DNA from: Trichosphaerium sp. ATCC 40318
Taxonomy: Eukaryota; Discosea; Flabellinia; Trichosidae
Assembly (NCBI GenBank): GCA_038496445.1
Contig: JALMLS010000204.1
Span: 1 to 64,000, forward strand
Reading direction: 5' to 3'
Length of the DNA: 64,000 nucleotides
Below are positions 20,262-32,000 of this stretch, piece after piece. How positions within the stretch are numbered: the first letter of the stretch is position 1; every line of letters begins with the position of its first letter. The translations under genes were made by a program, and so were the position numbers. The notes beneath the pieces are model-generated. The model had not been told where the DNA came from. It searched no databases and saw only the letters and a list, made by a program, of their open reading frames with translations.

Positions 20262-21434
20262 TTATTCGCTCTTAGTATCAGCAACACCTCTGAAAGAAGC
20301 TCTTTGTCCATTTGTAAACTTTGGTCGTTTGTCAGAGTTCAAATACGCTTTTATATTCGGTCTCTCTTTTATGTGCTTCATAAACGAGGTAAGAAGCTTG
20401 AACTCCTCTAGACCTTCTTCATTCAATCCCAAACAAGCTTCTACAGCTAAAAATACACTTATATCTGCGAATGTCAACTAAGAAAAAATGTAAGATACAC
20501 GTTCAACTATTGAAAAAAAAAAAAAAATCAAACTAAAAGTTTTGCGTACATCGTCTCCTACAAAGAATTTTCCGCCACCGTAGAACCCTCCATTTGCTAG
20601 AAGTAACGCTTCAAAATGACCAAACCATGTTGGCATAGTCTCAGTGATGAATTTATCCTTGTTAGCGTCCTAACAATAAAGTGAAAAAAAAAACAATAAA
20701 ATAATCTAAAAAATGCGAAAATAAATCTCTCTGTGCTTACAAAAGTCTTTTTATCGCTGTATGCGAGCCCTGTATATTTTCCTTTGAGATCCTCAGCTCC
20801 TCCAAAGACCATGTCAACCTTTAACCTTGTTAGCATTTCACTTTCAGAGAAACCTCTTAATCGAGCGAAAGAGCGTTCTGTTACGTACTTGCATTGCTTG
20901 GTCGGATGTTACACCATAGTATCCAGTAGCTCGTGCAATATGACGCATAATAGCGCCGCTAAAAGTGTCAGATTGAAATGTTCCTCACTATGTTCCATAC
21001 CTTTGTACGTAGTATTTTCCATCTATTTCAAGCTGTGGTACTTGTCCATAGCTGAATTGGGTTTTATCTGTTGTAATGAATTAATTATCGCTTGAATAAC
21101 GCTCTGTACTCTTTTTTTGCTCTGGCCAGTCTTCTCGTACGATGTACTCATCGATAAACTGTATTCCTACCAGAGAGGTTAATAACTCGATTTAAAACAT
21201 TTGTAATACCTGCTTCTGCGAGTAGTAACCGTATTTGATCAGCTTTCCCTCTGATATCAAAGTAACGTACAGTTATCTCGTGTAAACCTTAGTTTGCGCC
21301 ACAAAGCGTATTTGTGTACCTTGTTACCAAGTCTAAACGTTTTCTGGTATGTTGTTTGACCTAATAGCTCATCTTTGAAGTATACGCCAATCAACAGTGC
21401 GACAAGCGCCAATATGAGTAGGGCGTTGTCCATC
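20262..21434 (-). CDS. Membrane-anchored glutathione S-transferase
   Basis: GSTs conjugate glutathione to electrophiles. The ATG at 21432-21434 opens a hydrophobic anchor or signal (MDNALLILALVALLIGVYFK), which cytosolic GSTs lack. The thioredoxin-fold half follows across short exons: VRYFDIRGKADQIRLLLAEA (catalytic Tyr of sigma/alpha-type GSTs), EYIVREDWPE, FSYGQVPQLEIDGKYY (cis-Pro) and QSGAIMRHIARATGYYG (glutathione gamma-Glu site). The all-helical half ends with FADISVFLAVEACLGLNEEG and KERPNIKAYLNS before the stop at 20262. Introns of 43-60 nt interrupt it at least six times. The motif set is that of a sigma-like prostaglandin-synthase/GST. The anchor suggests an endomembrane or secreted location. 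Confidence 0.85.
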
Positions 21435-21747
21435 AGCAGCTAAAGAATGACTCAGCAAGCGTCAACCAGAATTTGCATACCAAAAACCTAGCCAAACCTG
21501 GCCGGTTTAACAAAACCCGCTTGATTCCTTGATTAGACGAATACCGGTACAACATGGGTTGGAATTTCTACGTTCTCTTTGTACAAAGATGTTGAACAAC
21601 AAAAAGAAACTTCGAAATCCCACTTTTGTTCATCACTGCGAGCATGTAGTTCGTGTTGACAAGCACCTAGTTTTTACCTTATAGCGCCTGTTACACTAAA
21701 TATGAGCAATGGAGGTCAGACGTGGAACTTAAACACGTGCTCTTAAT
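21435..21747. other. Intergenic
   Basis: Promoter side of the GST gene and 3' side of the LRR/EGF gene. One CACGTG near 21733. No other feature seen. Confidence 0.4.
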
Positions 21748-24700
21748 TCATTCCTGCTCATCTTTATTCATATTTAATATCTCAGTAATACTTTGTACAT
21801 CTTCAGTTGGTACAATAAAAAGAGAAGAAGAGTCAGAATCAGTGCTATCATTTTCATTATCATTAATACTATCATTGTCATCATCAAGAAGACGTTGACG
21901 TTCAGCATTGCTTGCTTTTATACGTTTGAGTTTCTTTCGTATTCTGACGCATATAAACACAATCAAGGCTAGAATGCCCACTGCAAGCAATCCTCCTAAT
22001 CCATACAAAGCATAAACCCACCATCGAATAGTGCATAACCGACCTTGAAAAACCATCAACAACACTAACTAATTTGATTTGTTTTTACCTGCCCAAAAGA
22101 AAGTGCACTTGCACTTTCCGTCATTAGTTATGCCGTCGTTGCATGTACCATGAACGCATTTAGGGCATGGCTTACAGCTTGGCCCATAAAATTCGGGCCT
22201 AAACACAGAAATTAGATGAGAACCCAATGATAAAAATGATCAGACTATAGCGCACAAGCAGTATTCACAATTGTTTGTTGAATTTTCAAAACCAGGGAAA
22301 CAATCACAGTAAGGCGGGAGCTATTTTGAGCATAATTAGCAATAGAAGCTATAATATAAGGTACATACCGTGTCATTTTTGCATGTACCATGGCCATTGC
22401 ATACAATCTTTAAGTCACAATAGTGGTAGTATTCAATTGTAATATTGTCATCACTCCAATGTACTCCATCATTACTGACAGATACTGGTACTATACCTGG
22501 ATCATGTTTTGGTATCTCACATGTTGTTTTATTGTTCTCAAGGAACTTCCCTTTAACTGAGATGTTGCCAAAGCGACATGACACCAAACCTTGCAAAAAA
22601 AAATTAAACTTGTTGGTTTTTTTTTTTAATTCCCTATTATCGTTTTCATGTACCTGTTGGTTGAAAGAATTTCCCAGTGAAATATATTCCTCTACCAAAA
22701 CTACCTTGTTGTCTTGAGTTTGTTTGAGATATATTCAATAACTGTGGTGTCTTGTAGAACAAAAACTTAAGGTTTGATTTTGATACTTGTATTTGATTCA
22801 ACGTGATGGACACATCAACAAACCCCTAGCTATTTGTTAATAAAATAGCAACGAAATTAACTAATACGTCTTGTGTTGTCTCGGGCACTTCGCATGTCAA
22901 AGTTCTAGAATTTTTGGCTATACCTACAGTAACACTTGAACAAAAATAAGAAAAATGTCATATTGTCATTAAAGTATTGACCTTGTGCCAAAATGACAGG
23001 ATATTTTCCCTGCAAATTGTGGTATATTTAATCCTGATACCGTAACCTTTGTTGAAACTTTTGAGAAACCAATCTTTGGTGAGAGTGCAGACAGAATCAC
23101 CCAAGCTAAAAATTATTTCTTAGAAATCTTTCTAAACTCTGTTTCTTACCACATTTCGCTTGATAGAGCTTTGTTGCATTTACGGGTAGCGGACAAGTAA
23201 ATGTATTATATTTTAGTTCATGACCAGGTACATTAAGCAGAGCATTCTTCTAAAATGCGATTGTTACGAATAAAGGAAAAAGCAATGACTTTACACTATT
23301 AAAGAACTGTGGAACAATTCCTGTTAATTGATTTTCTGATAGATCCCTATAAAGGTTTGAGCGAACGATCATTACTGGCTAACTCGTACAATTGCTTGAG
23401 GTCAACCAAGTTGTATGGTTCACTAACTGTTTCAGGAATGCTGCCAACGAACTTGTTGTTATTCAAGTACCTATTCTAAGATTATTCCAATTTTTTTTAC
23501 GCAGTTGTCAAAAATCGTACAAATCAACTAATCCTAATTGAAAGATAGATGGCGGAATTGTACCAGTAAATTCGTTGTGATCAAGTTGCCTTTAAAAAAA
23601 TAAGATAAACTACAATCTGTAAATGTTCTTACAAGTTACGTATGTTGACAAGTCCAGGAAAACTAGAAGGAAGTGTTCCATTGAACTTGTTGAAAGATAA
23701 AAACCTATTGAGATAAGGCTCCTTAGAAGTAATGCTTGACTACATACAGTGCTTCAGTCGCAGAAAGAGACCATAATTCATTCGGTACTGGTCCTGTTAA
23801 GTAGTGCCCACCCGGATTGTCAACACGTGGACGACCTCCCAAGTTACTGCAGAATGTTTGAACTATTCTAAAAAGGCATAGACTTTTCGTACATTGTAGT
23901 TGTTGATTCAAGAGCACCAATGAACGATGGGCTATAATATGGATTATTAATTGATGCACAAATACTATTGATGATATTCGCACATTGTTCCAGTGAAAAA
24001 GTTGCCGCCCAATGAACTGCAAGTTATTTAGATTTATAAGAATAAAACAATATGTTTTAGTTATTCGCTTACAGGTAGGTTAATGGAAGAGAGAATAAAC
24101 TTCGTGGAATAGTCCCTGTTATACTGCAGAACGTAATGTCGCTAAAACCAGGTTGATAAAACACCATGAACAATAGGTATGTCAGGAGCAAAGGAAATAA
24201 GAACGTACAAGTTTTTTAGATTTTTTAATTTTCCAATGTCGGCAGGAAGCTTTCCTGTAAAATCATTGCTCCCAAGGTTTAGCAAATTAAGCTCAATCAG
24301 ATCCCATACATTTGGAAGAGGTCCTGAGAATTTGTTTAGTTCTAATTCTCTGAGAATAACAGTAAGTGAGAATCAAGAAACAGCTGCCATACAGTGACTT
24401 AAGTTTAGTCAGATTAGCAATCTTTGGAGATATACTTCCTGTTAACCCTCCTGTAAATGAAGAACCTTTCCTTCTCTTATTTATGTTTAGACGTCTAGAG
24501 TTTAAGTAAAGGATTAATACCGGAAAGTTTAAACAAGGCAATTAGTGAGGATACAAAGACTCCAAGTTTGTAAGTTGATAAATGCTGTCAGGAACTGGGC
24601 CAGAGAGATAATTCAAACTCAAGTCTCTTTAACATTGTCATATAAGTATTACAACAAAAGGGAAACCTGGCATATCGTACAAAGACATCAAACCAGTAAG

Positions 24701-25361
24701 AGTACCAATAGAGTTTGGTATTGCGCCAGTGATTTTGTTGTTTCCAAGGTTTCTAAAACAGGTTAAACGTTCGTCAATCAACACAAACGTACAGGACGTT
24801 AATGTCCTTCAATTTCGCAAAACTATCAGGTATAGTACCATCGATCTTATTATTGTCCATGAATCTGGTTAACAACCATCTTAGCGATCAACATGTTTCA
24901 AAAAAAAAAAAAAAAAGCAAACTTACATTTTTTCCATTCTTGTGAATCGCGAAAAATCGAAATCGTTGAGCTTCCCTGACAAGTTATTGCCAGGAAAGTT
25001 CCTATACTATGTTAGAGTTGAAATAAATCATCACGTGATCATACAGCTGAAAAACATGGTAAAGCTGTGGACCAGGATCCACTCTACATGCTAAACGTGT
25101 TACTAGTTAAACCCTCACGTGGTTTATAGCGTAGTCACGTGATTACCTATCCCTTTCCACACTCCCATAAGACACGGGTCTCCTTGTAGCCAATTCAACT
25201 TGTCAGTCCACCCATCGCCGTTAAAGTTCGTGTAAAAGTCACGAAGCGCTTGAACTAGTGCTTCCAGTTATAGATTCGCGTTTAAAGGTTATTGTACCTT
25301 CTGATGGGTCTGTTTCAGCTCCTTGAGCTATTGACATGAATAAATAGATTAACAGGAGCAT
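21748..25361 (-). CDS. Single-pass membrane LRR/EGF-like receptor-type protein
   Basis: The start at 25359-25361 gives a signal peptide (MLLLIYLFMSIAQGAETDPS), followed by the cap typical of plant-like extracellular LRRs (LRDFYTNFNGDGWTDKLNW, then GDPCLMGVW). About a dozen exons each encode about one LRR of the pattern N-L-x-x-L-x-x-L-x-L-x-x-N-x-F-x-G-x-I-P; examples read at 23.3-24.9 kb. Then come beta-rich segments and two EGF-like modules (CDLKIVCNGHGTCKNDTVC near 22.4 kb, CVHGTCNDG near 22.15 kb). One transmembrane helix follows (YALYGLGGLLAVGILALIVF), then a short cytoplasmic tail rich in Ser/Asp/Asn. There is no kinase domain. Extracellular LRR plus EGF suggests adhesion or recognition, but the ligand is unknown. 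The one-repeat-per-exon layout fits growth by exon duplication. Confidence 0.8.
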
Positions 25362-25481
25362 GTTATGAAGAGTTAAAAGCAATTTGCAGGCCGTCAGGTC
25401 TTCCAAAGTACAAACTGTTAAAAAAACTTTTTGTTGGAATTGTCACTCGCTTAGTCTCTTCTTTTTCAGGGTTCATTCACA
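25362..25481. promoter_or_regulatory. 120-bp divergent intergenic region
   Basis: The LRR/EGF gene (minus) and the SVIP-like gene (plus) start only 120 bp apart, so both promoters must share this stretch. No TATA-like element stands out. A pyrimidine-rich run ending in ttcag lies just before the SVIP-like ATG. Confidence 0.5.
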
Positions 25482-25804
25482 ATGGGCGGGTGTTGTGGTG
25501 TTGGTGTTAAACACGAGGTACTCAGTCCAGAAGAAAAGCGCGCCAGAAGAGAACAACAGGCGACTGCGGCTGAAAAGCGTTACAAAGCAGAAGCGACGCG
25601 TGGAGGAGGAGGCAAGTATATTCAGAGCGTAAACAATTGCTCTGACATTGTAAATGTAGGAAAAATAAGCAAAAAGCTCGAAAAACAACGGCGCACAGGT
25701 GTAGCAGACGAGAAAACGCCATTAACGCACTCTAGCAAATTAAAGGTAAAAACCGTTTCACTATTTGTACGTACTGACTTCCCAAGTGGACTGTGGAACC
25801 GTAG
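25482..25804 (+). CDS. SVIP-like small VCP/p97-interacting protein
   Basis: The ATG at 25482 gives MGGCCGVG, a classic N-myristoylation plus double-Cys palmitoylation start. It is followed by SPEEKRARREQQATAAEKRY, which matches the Arg/Ala-rich VCP-interacting motif of SVIP. The last intron (25746-25786, GTAAAA to CCCAAG, 41 nt) joins SKLK to WTVEP and a stop at 25802-25804. Animal SVIP also ends in LRWTV plus one residue. A 48-nt GCAAGT...GTAG segment after RGGGG is a likely GC-AG intron. Removing it gives about 76 residues, close to the 77 of human SVIP, and keeping it also leaves the frame open. SVIP regulates p97/VCP in ER-associated degradation and lysosome function. Family assignment rests on three matching blocks in a very short protein. 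Confidence 0.7.
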
Positions 25805-26127
25805 AACATTAAAAACAATGCCTTGTCGTGTATGACAAGTGACACGAACTAAACGGAAGTAAAGTTTTTTGTACAGCCAGGCTTGGTTTCCATCGATTCT
25901 CTGCCCTACATCATTTTTGCGTACAGTACGCTCAACTATACCCTTTTCTAGCGCATAAAAGGAAGTAGAGGGTTTCTTTGTTAAACGCTTTAACAAAGCA
26001 TTGAGCAGGGTTTCGTTAACCTAGGCTACTTGCTTACTTTGAAGCAAATTAAGTAAGAAGGCGACTAAAACAAACGAAAAACCAAATTTGTTCTCCGTAG
26101 TAATTGCATCTTCGCAAAATATACGCG
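25805..26127. other. Intergenic
   Basis: Between two plus-strand genes. No start, repeat or RNA gene recognised. It should contain the ammonium-transporter promoter. Confidence 0.4.
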
Positions 26128-28765
26128 ATGAACACTACAGTGTCAAACCTGACGCTAACCGAAATGGTAGCTCTTCAGAGCGCTCAAATACAACTTCTCA
26201 ATGATAGCTTTAATATGCTATCAGCACAACAAGCTGCTGCTACTCAACAGATTGACGTTGGTTGGACGCTATTATGCGGTTTTCTAGTTTTATGTACGCA
26301 CTATACTTTAAAAATCCCCTCAGCGTTCCTTTTACCACATAAATGCATTGCACGGTAGTGAACATGAGTTGTGAACGCAGTAAAGGTGAATTACTCATTA
26401 TTATTGTGAATAGCACCAAACGCACTCGTTTCGTTGCTACAATAGGGTTCTATGCTTCCAACTCCGATTTTCTTTTTTAAAGCAAAATAACCTAAAAGTA
26501 TTGTATTGGTAGCCCTTTTGCTGCATAAGAACAAAAGACAGTATATCTTTTTAAAGCAATTCGAATTCAAACTTGGAAACTTTAGTTTTTCCACTTTTTT
26601 TTTTTGATTTACGGTTTTTGTCGTTGACAAGATTCTTTTTTAGTTATGCAAGCCGGATTCACTATGCTTGAAGCAGGAGCTGTCCGTTATAAATTTATTG
26701 GGGTATGTAGGATTTTATACAACCATTAGATTTCGCAAATCCTGAATTTGTTTTAATTTTATCCAATAACACATTTTTGACCTCTTTCTTGTAGTCTATC
26801 TTATTGAAGAATATCACTGATCAAGTTGTCGCTTGTATTGCTTTCTATTTATTCGGATACGCGTTCGCTTTTGGATTTGGAGGTGCTAGTAATCCGTTCA
26901 TCGTACGTTTTTTCACATCTCTGAAATACACAACATTTGGTTCGTCACTCATGCGGTAATAGGGTCTTAAATTTTTCGCTTTAACTGATGTGGATGATCC
27001 TGTTGCTACAGCTGACGATGCTTATACGCCGTCATTTCACCATTTCTTCTTTCAATTCACATTTGCATCCACTGCAGCAACAATAGGTAAGTCTCTCCGC
27101 GCAATACGCGTCTTTTCAACAATATTATTATTACTTACTCTCTATCTAACTAGTCAGCGGTGCTTTGGCTGAACGTATGAGATTGAGTGGATACTTATCT
27201 TTCACTGCAGCGTCTACTCTTATTATTTATCCTATTGCAACCCACTGGGTGAGATACTTACTCTTGTCTTGTTACAACTAATTATCTCAAAGGTGTGGAG
27301 TGTTGAAGGCTGGTTGACCGCATACAGACCAGACCCTATTCTCTTTGGTAACGGCTTTTTGGATTTTGCAGGTGCCGCTGTTGTCCACATGAACGGTGGT
27401 CTCCTTGGACTTATTGGTGCTTGGATAGTTGGTAAGCTACATTAAAAATGACTTTCAGCTCACCAGAATGTTAACAGGACCTCGTTTTGGTGTCAACAAT
27501 CCTCACTACAAAAGTCAGTTTGTAGAGAATAATGTAGTATATGTCACCTTGGGTACTATGATTCTATGGCTTGGTTGGTATGGATTCAACTGTGGATCAG
27601 CATTCCTAACTTCTGGTGTTGGTCTTGTAGGCAAAATTGCTGGTAAGCTATTGTTTGTTTGTGACTATGTTAGCGTTTTCTGATGATACTTATAGTCAAC
27701 ACTACCATTTGTGGTGTAGTAGCTTCATTCACAGCGTTAGTAATCGCAAGGTTATTCACAAAGAAATGGGATTTGGTGGTAAGTTGGTTGTTTTTTCTTG
27801 CTCAGTTGTGACATTTTTATTGAATTGTTTAGGCTTGCCTAAATGGTTTATTGGCCGGTCTTGTTGCAAGTACATCGTGTTGTCCATTTATCGAACCTTG
27901 GGCAGCTATTGTAAGTATTCAAACATGGAAGGATATTGATTACTTTGTTTTAGATTGTTGGAGTTCTTGGTGGTATTACATACTACTTTTTTGCCAAGCT
28001 TGTTGCTTGGGTTAAGATTGATGACCCTCTTGAGGCATCAGCTGTTCATTTCGCTTGTGGTGTACTTTCTTTGCTCATGACTGGTCTTTTCGCTACCAAG
28101 GTATGCCACCCACCTTAGTGGATTCGTAATTATAACATTCTCCGACAGGCAAATGTTGAGCTTACACTTGGACGTCCTGCTGATGGTTTTGGATTGTTCA
28201 TGGGCGGCGGAGGAAAACAAATAGCTCTTCAGGCTATCGGTACGTATATGCAACTAAGATGAGTATACTTGACTCACTTTTGTACAGGCGCTGTGGCTAT
28301 GTCTGTCTGGTTTATAGCGCTTGGATTTCCAACGTTTTATATTCTTAAATTTATTGGCATCCTCCGTGTGTCATCACTCACCGGTACATTACTTTTTTAG
28401 TATTATCTTTAACTACAATCCACTTACTTTCTATCTGTCTAGAAACTTCTGTAACAGATGAAATGACTGTGGCAAATGTAGCAGCACAAAGACCACAAAT
28501 AGCAAAAGCAGATAAAGGAGCACTTGGAGAATCGGTATTACAGTCTTTCAGCCTGTTTTTTTGCTCGAAACAATTGTACTTTCTTTTTTTTATTAATGGT
28601 GTTTTGCAGTCTTCGGATGAAGCTGAAGTTGCTGTGCCTACAATTACAATAGCTGGAAACCGACCTTCTGTTAACAAAGGTAAACCAGAAATTGCTATTT
28701 CTATGGGTGCTATGGTTAGCTATGATGGTGAAGAAGGATCAGATTCTTCAGATGACTATCAATAA
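26128..28765 (+). CDS. Ammonium transporter, Amt/MEP family
   Basis: Trimeric Amt proteins carry ammonium across the plasma membrane. The ATG at 26128 gives a non-cleaved extracellular N-terminus (MNTTVSNLTLTEMVALQSAQ, with two N-glycosylation-type sites). The family blocks follow: VGWTLLCGFLV, FMQAGFTMLEAGAVR, FYLFGYAFAFG, FQFTFASTAATI, GALAERMRLSGY, the signature DFAGAAVVHMNGG, TLGTMILWLGWYGFNCGSAF, and AGPIVGIIGGITYY-like and FHLVACGVL-like segments (the pore His region). The cytoplasmic tail is Ser/Asp-rich (GEEGSDSSDDYQ), stop at 28763-28765. Ten or more exons. The first intron (about 26294-26643) is ~350 nt, long for this genome. Confidence 0.92.
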
Positions 28766-29077
28766 GTTATTACAATTTACTAATAATAATAAAGTAGTTA
28801 ATGTCACGTTACTCCTGTTTTTTTTGAGTTACAAATCATCCACTTTCGTAAAACTTTCGTGAAAGCTCTAAAATAGTGTTGAATTAATATGTTCTGAGTG
28901 ACCGAATTGGTACAAAATAGGTTTGAAGCATAAAATCTGCAAAATAATCACGTGTAAAAAAAAAAATAGATTAAACTTGGAACGAATCATGAAGTAGCGA
29001 GCAGAAGGGATTTATTAGACACCTTTAGAACATTCGTTCGTGGTTTGAATTCAAGAAAAAAAATGAACACTGCTACC
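28766..29077. other. Convergent intergenic region
   Basis: 3' ends of the ammonium transporter (plus) and the reductase (minus) face each other here. AATAAT/ATAATAAAG runs just after 28765 may serve polyadenylation. No gene seen. Confidence 0.4.
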
Positions 29078-32000
29078 TTACTTGTTGATGCTCGGATACG
29101 ATTGTAAGAAATCAATCATATTCTTTATGTAAGCTTTATCTACTTTACGTCTTGTAACATATGCATCTTGCTTTCCTAACCTGCACTGATACGATATGTC
29201 AGGACCATAAAGGCCGCCTAAAAAAAAATTAAACAACAATCAACACAGAGCAATCAGCTAAAATTATTTTTACATACCTGCAAGATACATTATTATTGGT
29301 CGTAGGTAATCCATCTTTTCATAATAGATGAAGGTCGATGGATTGTTGTAGGCAAGCCAAGGCTCCCAGCACGTTTTATGAGTTGCTCTGATACCCACTT
29401 ACTTTGTGAATAACCTGAAGATGGCAGCATTTCAGAAGGAGTACAGGTAGTTCCTTCATGAGGATTTTGAGCTGAGTGAGGAAGCACTCCAATCGTAGAT
29501 ATATAGTGAAAAACTTTTAGATGATCCGAAGATGCTATCTCAAGCAATTCTATCTCCTTGTCAGTGATGTTTAGAGATTTATAGGCAAAAAATCGTACTT
29601 ATTGTAGAGTCTACGTTGATAGTTTTTAGTTTTTCGTAAGGTAGCAGAGCATTGAGATCAGCTGCACAATGAAAAATCTCGTCAACCTGGGTAAATTTTA
29701 GAATTCATAATTCATAGTACAGCTTTGAACGTACTGTTGTTTCAAGCATTTTAAGGGTTTCTTTTGAAAGTCCGAAATCACTTTTTAATAAATCTGAAGC
29801 ATATACTTTTATCCTTTCGTCATAGTCTTTCTCCCAAGGGATACGATAAAACTCAAACTTTTTTCTAAACGTAGTGTTGTTAAACATCAATTGAAATTAG
29901 ACAATCTCTGCATACTTTATACGTTCTTTTGCCGCCTCATTATTACTGCCACGCACAAGACAATATGTTATAGTTCTGCTATCCTCTTTGAGTATATCAT
30001 CAAGCAAAAAAGCGCCAAGAAAACCGGTTGCGCCGGTCAACAGCACATGTTTATGTTTTCGTTTATAGTCACCAGCAACTTCGACAGCTTTTACTATTGA
30101 TGCACGTAGTTCATCAGGCAAAACACTATCCCTTGCAAGTGTGATTGACGAAACAGAATCGGGGCTATTGAATACATTCGCCTTTGTTTTAGCAATAAAC
30201 TCAGCAATTGATCCTGCTGCAGATGTCTGCTGCTCCAACAGCATTTGAATAGGTACATCAATATTGAACTTTTCTTTCAGCACATTTGCAATTTTAATAG
30301 CACTCAAAGAATCTATTGCAAACGTAAGTGGCTAATACATTAAAAGCAAAAGGAAATAAACCATTTTAATAAAAATAAAGTAACCACGTGATTCACTTTC
30401 ATCCGCAAAAGAATGAGAAAAAAATGAGAAAAAAGTTGCGTGTACCCAAGTGAATGCCCTGATCTTCACCAAGAATGTCTGCAACAATAGACTTCATATC
30501 ACCAACATCTCCTTTTATATTATTCTCAACCGCTTCGTACAAGGCATTGACAGAACTTTCGAAATGTACACGAAGCTTAGGTCTTGATTTCTTCATAGTT
30601 AGTGTTAACAGCCCAAGCTCTTTGAATCCTTCTTTTGAAAAATGAACTAAGCGAGGTATTTCGTATCCATTAAGCTGTGATGCCTTCCCAGTGGTCACAA
30701 GGAGGTTGAGAATATACTTCATGAAAGACCTAGACCTCATCGCTCTTGCCTAAGCTTTGGGTCAAACTTGTTGAACGTTGTTTTTAATACTGCTATTACA
30801 CAAACGTACAGGGTCCATATTATTGTTTAATGCCCATAACTGATATATTTTTGTATCTGGTACAATCACAGCAACAATAAAAGGTTGTAACGAGTTACCA
30901 TGAATAAAGATATCTTGAATAATAGGTATTTTGATAAAAATATTCTCAAGCCTCTCAGGTCTAGTTTTTAAGAGTAAGACTGACTGGTTCAACTTGATCA
31001 ACCTAAATACGTACGCAACAAACTCTCCTTGAGCAAGTTTAAAGTAAGATTTACGTCTATCTATCACTTGAATTTTTCCACTGCCTTGAAACTGAAGTCA
31101 GCTTTCAACAGTAAACCTGTCTATTAACATACTTCTCTCCTCTACAATATCTCCAGTTCTGAAGTACCCATCTTTATCGAAAACCTCTGTACTAATTCAA
31201 ATCAATTTAAGGTAAAAAAAACAGGGACGCTTACGTTGCTTCTTCATCACCGTAATAGCCAGAAAACTAAAATAAAAAAAAAATGGTTAACAACATTACA
31301 GATTTGCTGTTTTCTTACCATGGTCCCTGTCTTTACTAGTAATTCACCTCTTGGTGGATTACCATCTTTGAAATAGCCCAATTCTGGTACACTCTCTAGT
31401 TTATAGTCCACATATATACTTCCATTACTACACAGCGAGCCAGCTTCTGTAATTCCATAACCATTATAAAATTTGGCTTTCGGGAAAGCAAGTCTTAAAA
31501 ACCGTGTTACAGCATCACTTGAAGCTGCTCCACCGGTTGTTCTAATTAAATAAGCTTTATATACGTCATAAGAAATCCTACATGACAGAGCATCTGTTGC
31601 CTACAACGGCACTGAAGGATTTTATAATCTGTGTCTTTATATCTCTTTTTTTCTGAAAGGTAGGAACAAAGTTAATACATAGGTCTTGTAGTTTGTTCTC
31701 TACTTACTCTTTCGTCTGTGATATTTGCTGTACGCTCCTCTAGTCTCTTCGTAAACTCTTGGTAGAGAACTGTCCATAGTCTGGCGTAAATGAGTACACC
31801 ATATTGTTGCTCTTAACAAGTACCTAGGTGGTGCACCAAAACGAGAAGGTCGAATCTTTGCTACTTCCTCAAATATTTGGCCCATGGGTACTGCGACTAT
31901 TGCTGTCTTTCCTCCACATAAAAGTGTACTATGTACGATCAACCTATCAGAAGCATGTGCTAAAGGGAGGTACGACACATTCTAAAACAATACATTTAAA

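Noticed and set aside
24898-24916. Poly-A run as a retroelement tail
   Set aside because: It is short, sits inside an intron of the LRR/EGF gene, and no target duplication was seen around it.
25746-25835. SVIP-like protein extended to 117 residues
   Set aside because: The extension reads through a 41-nt intron. Splicing gives the SVIP-type ending LKWTVEP.
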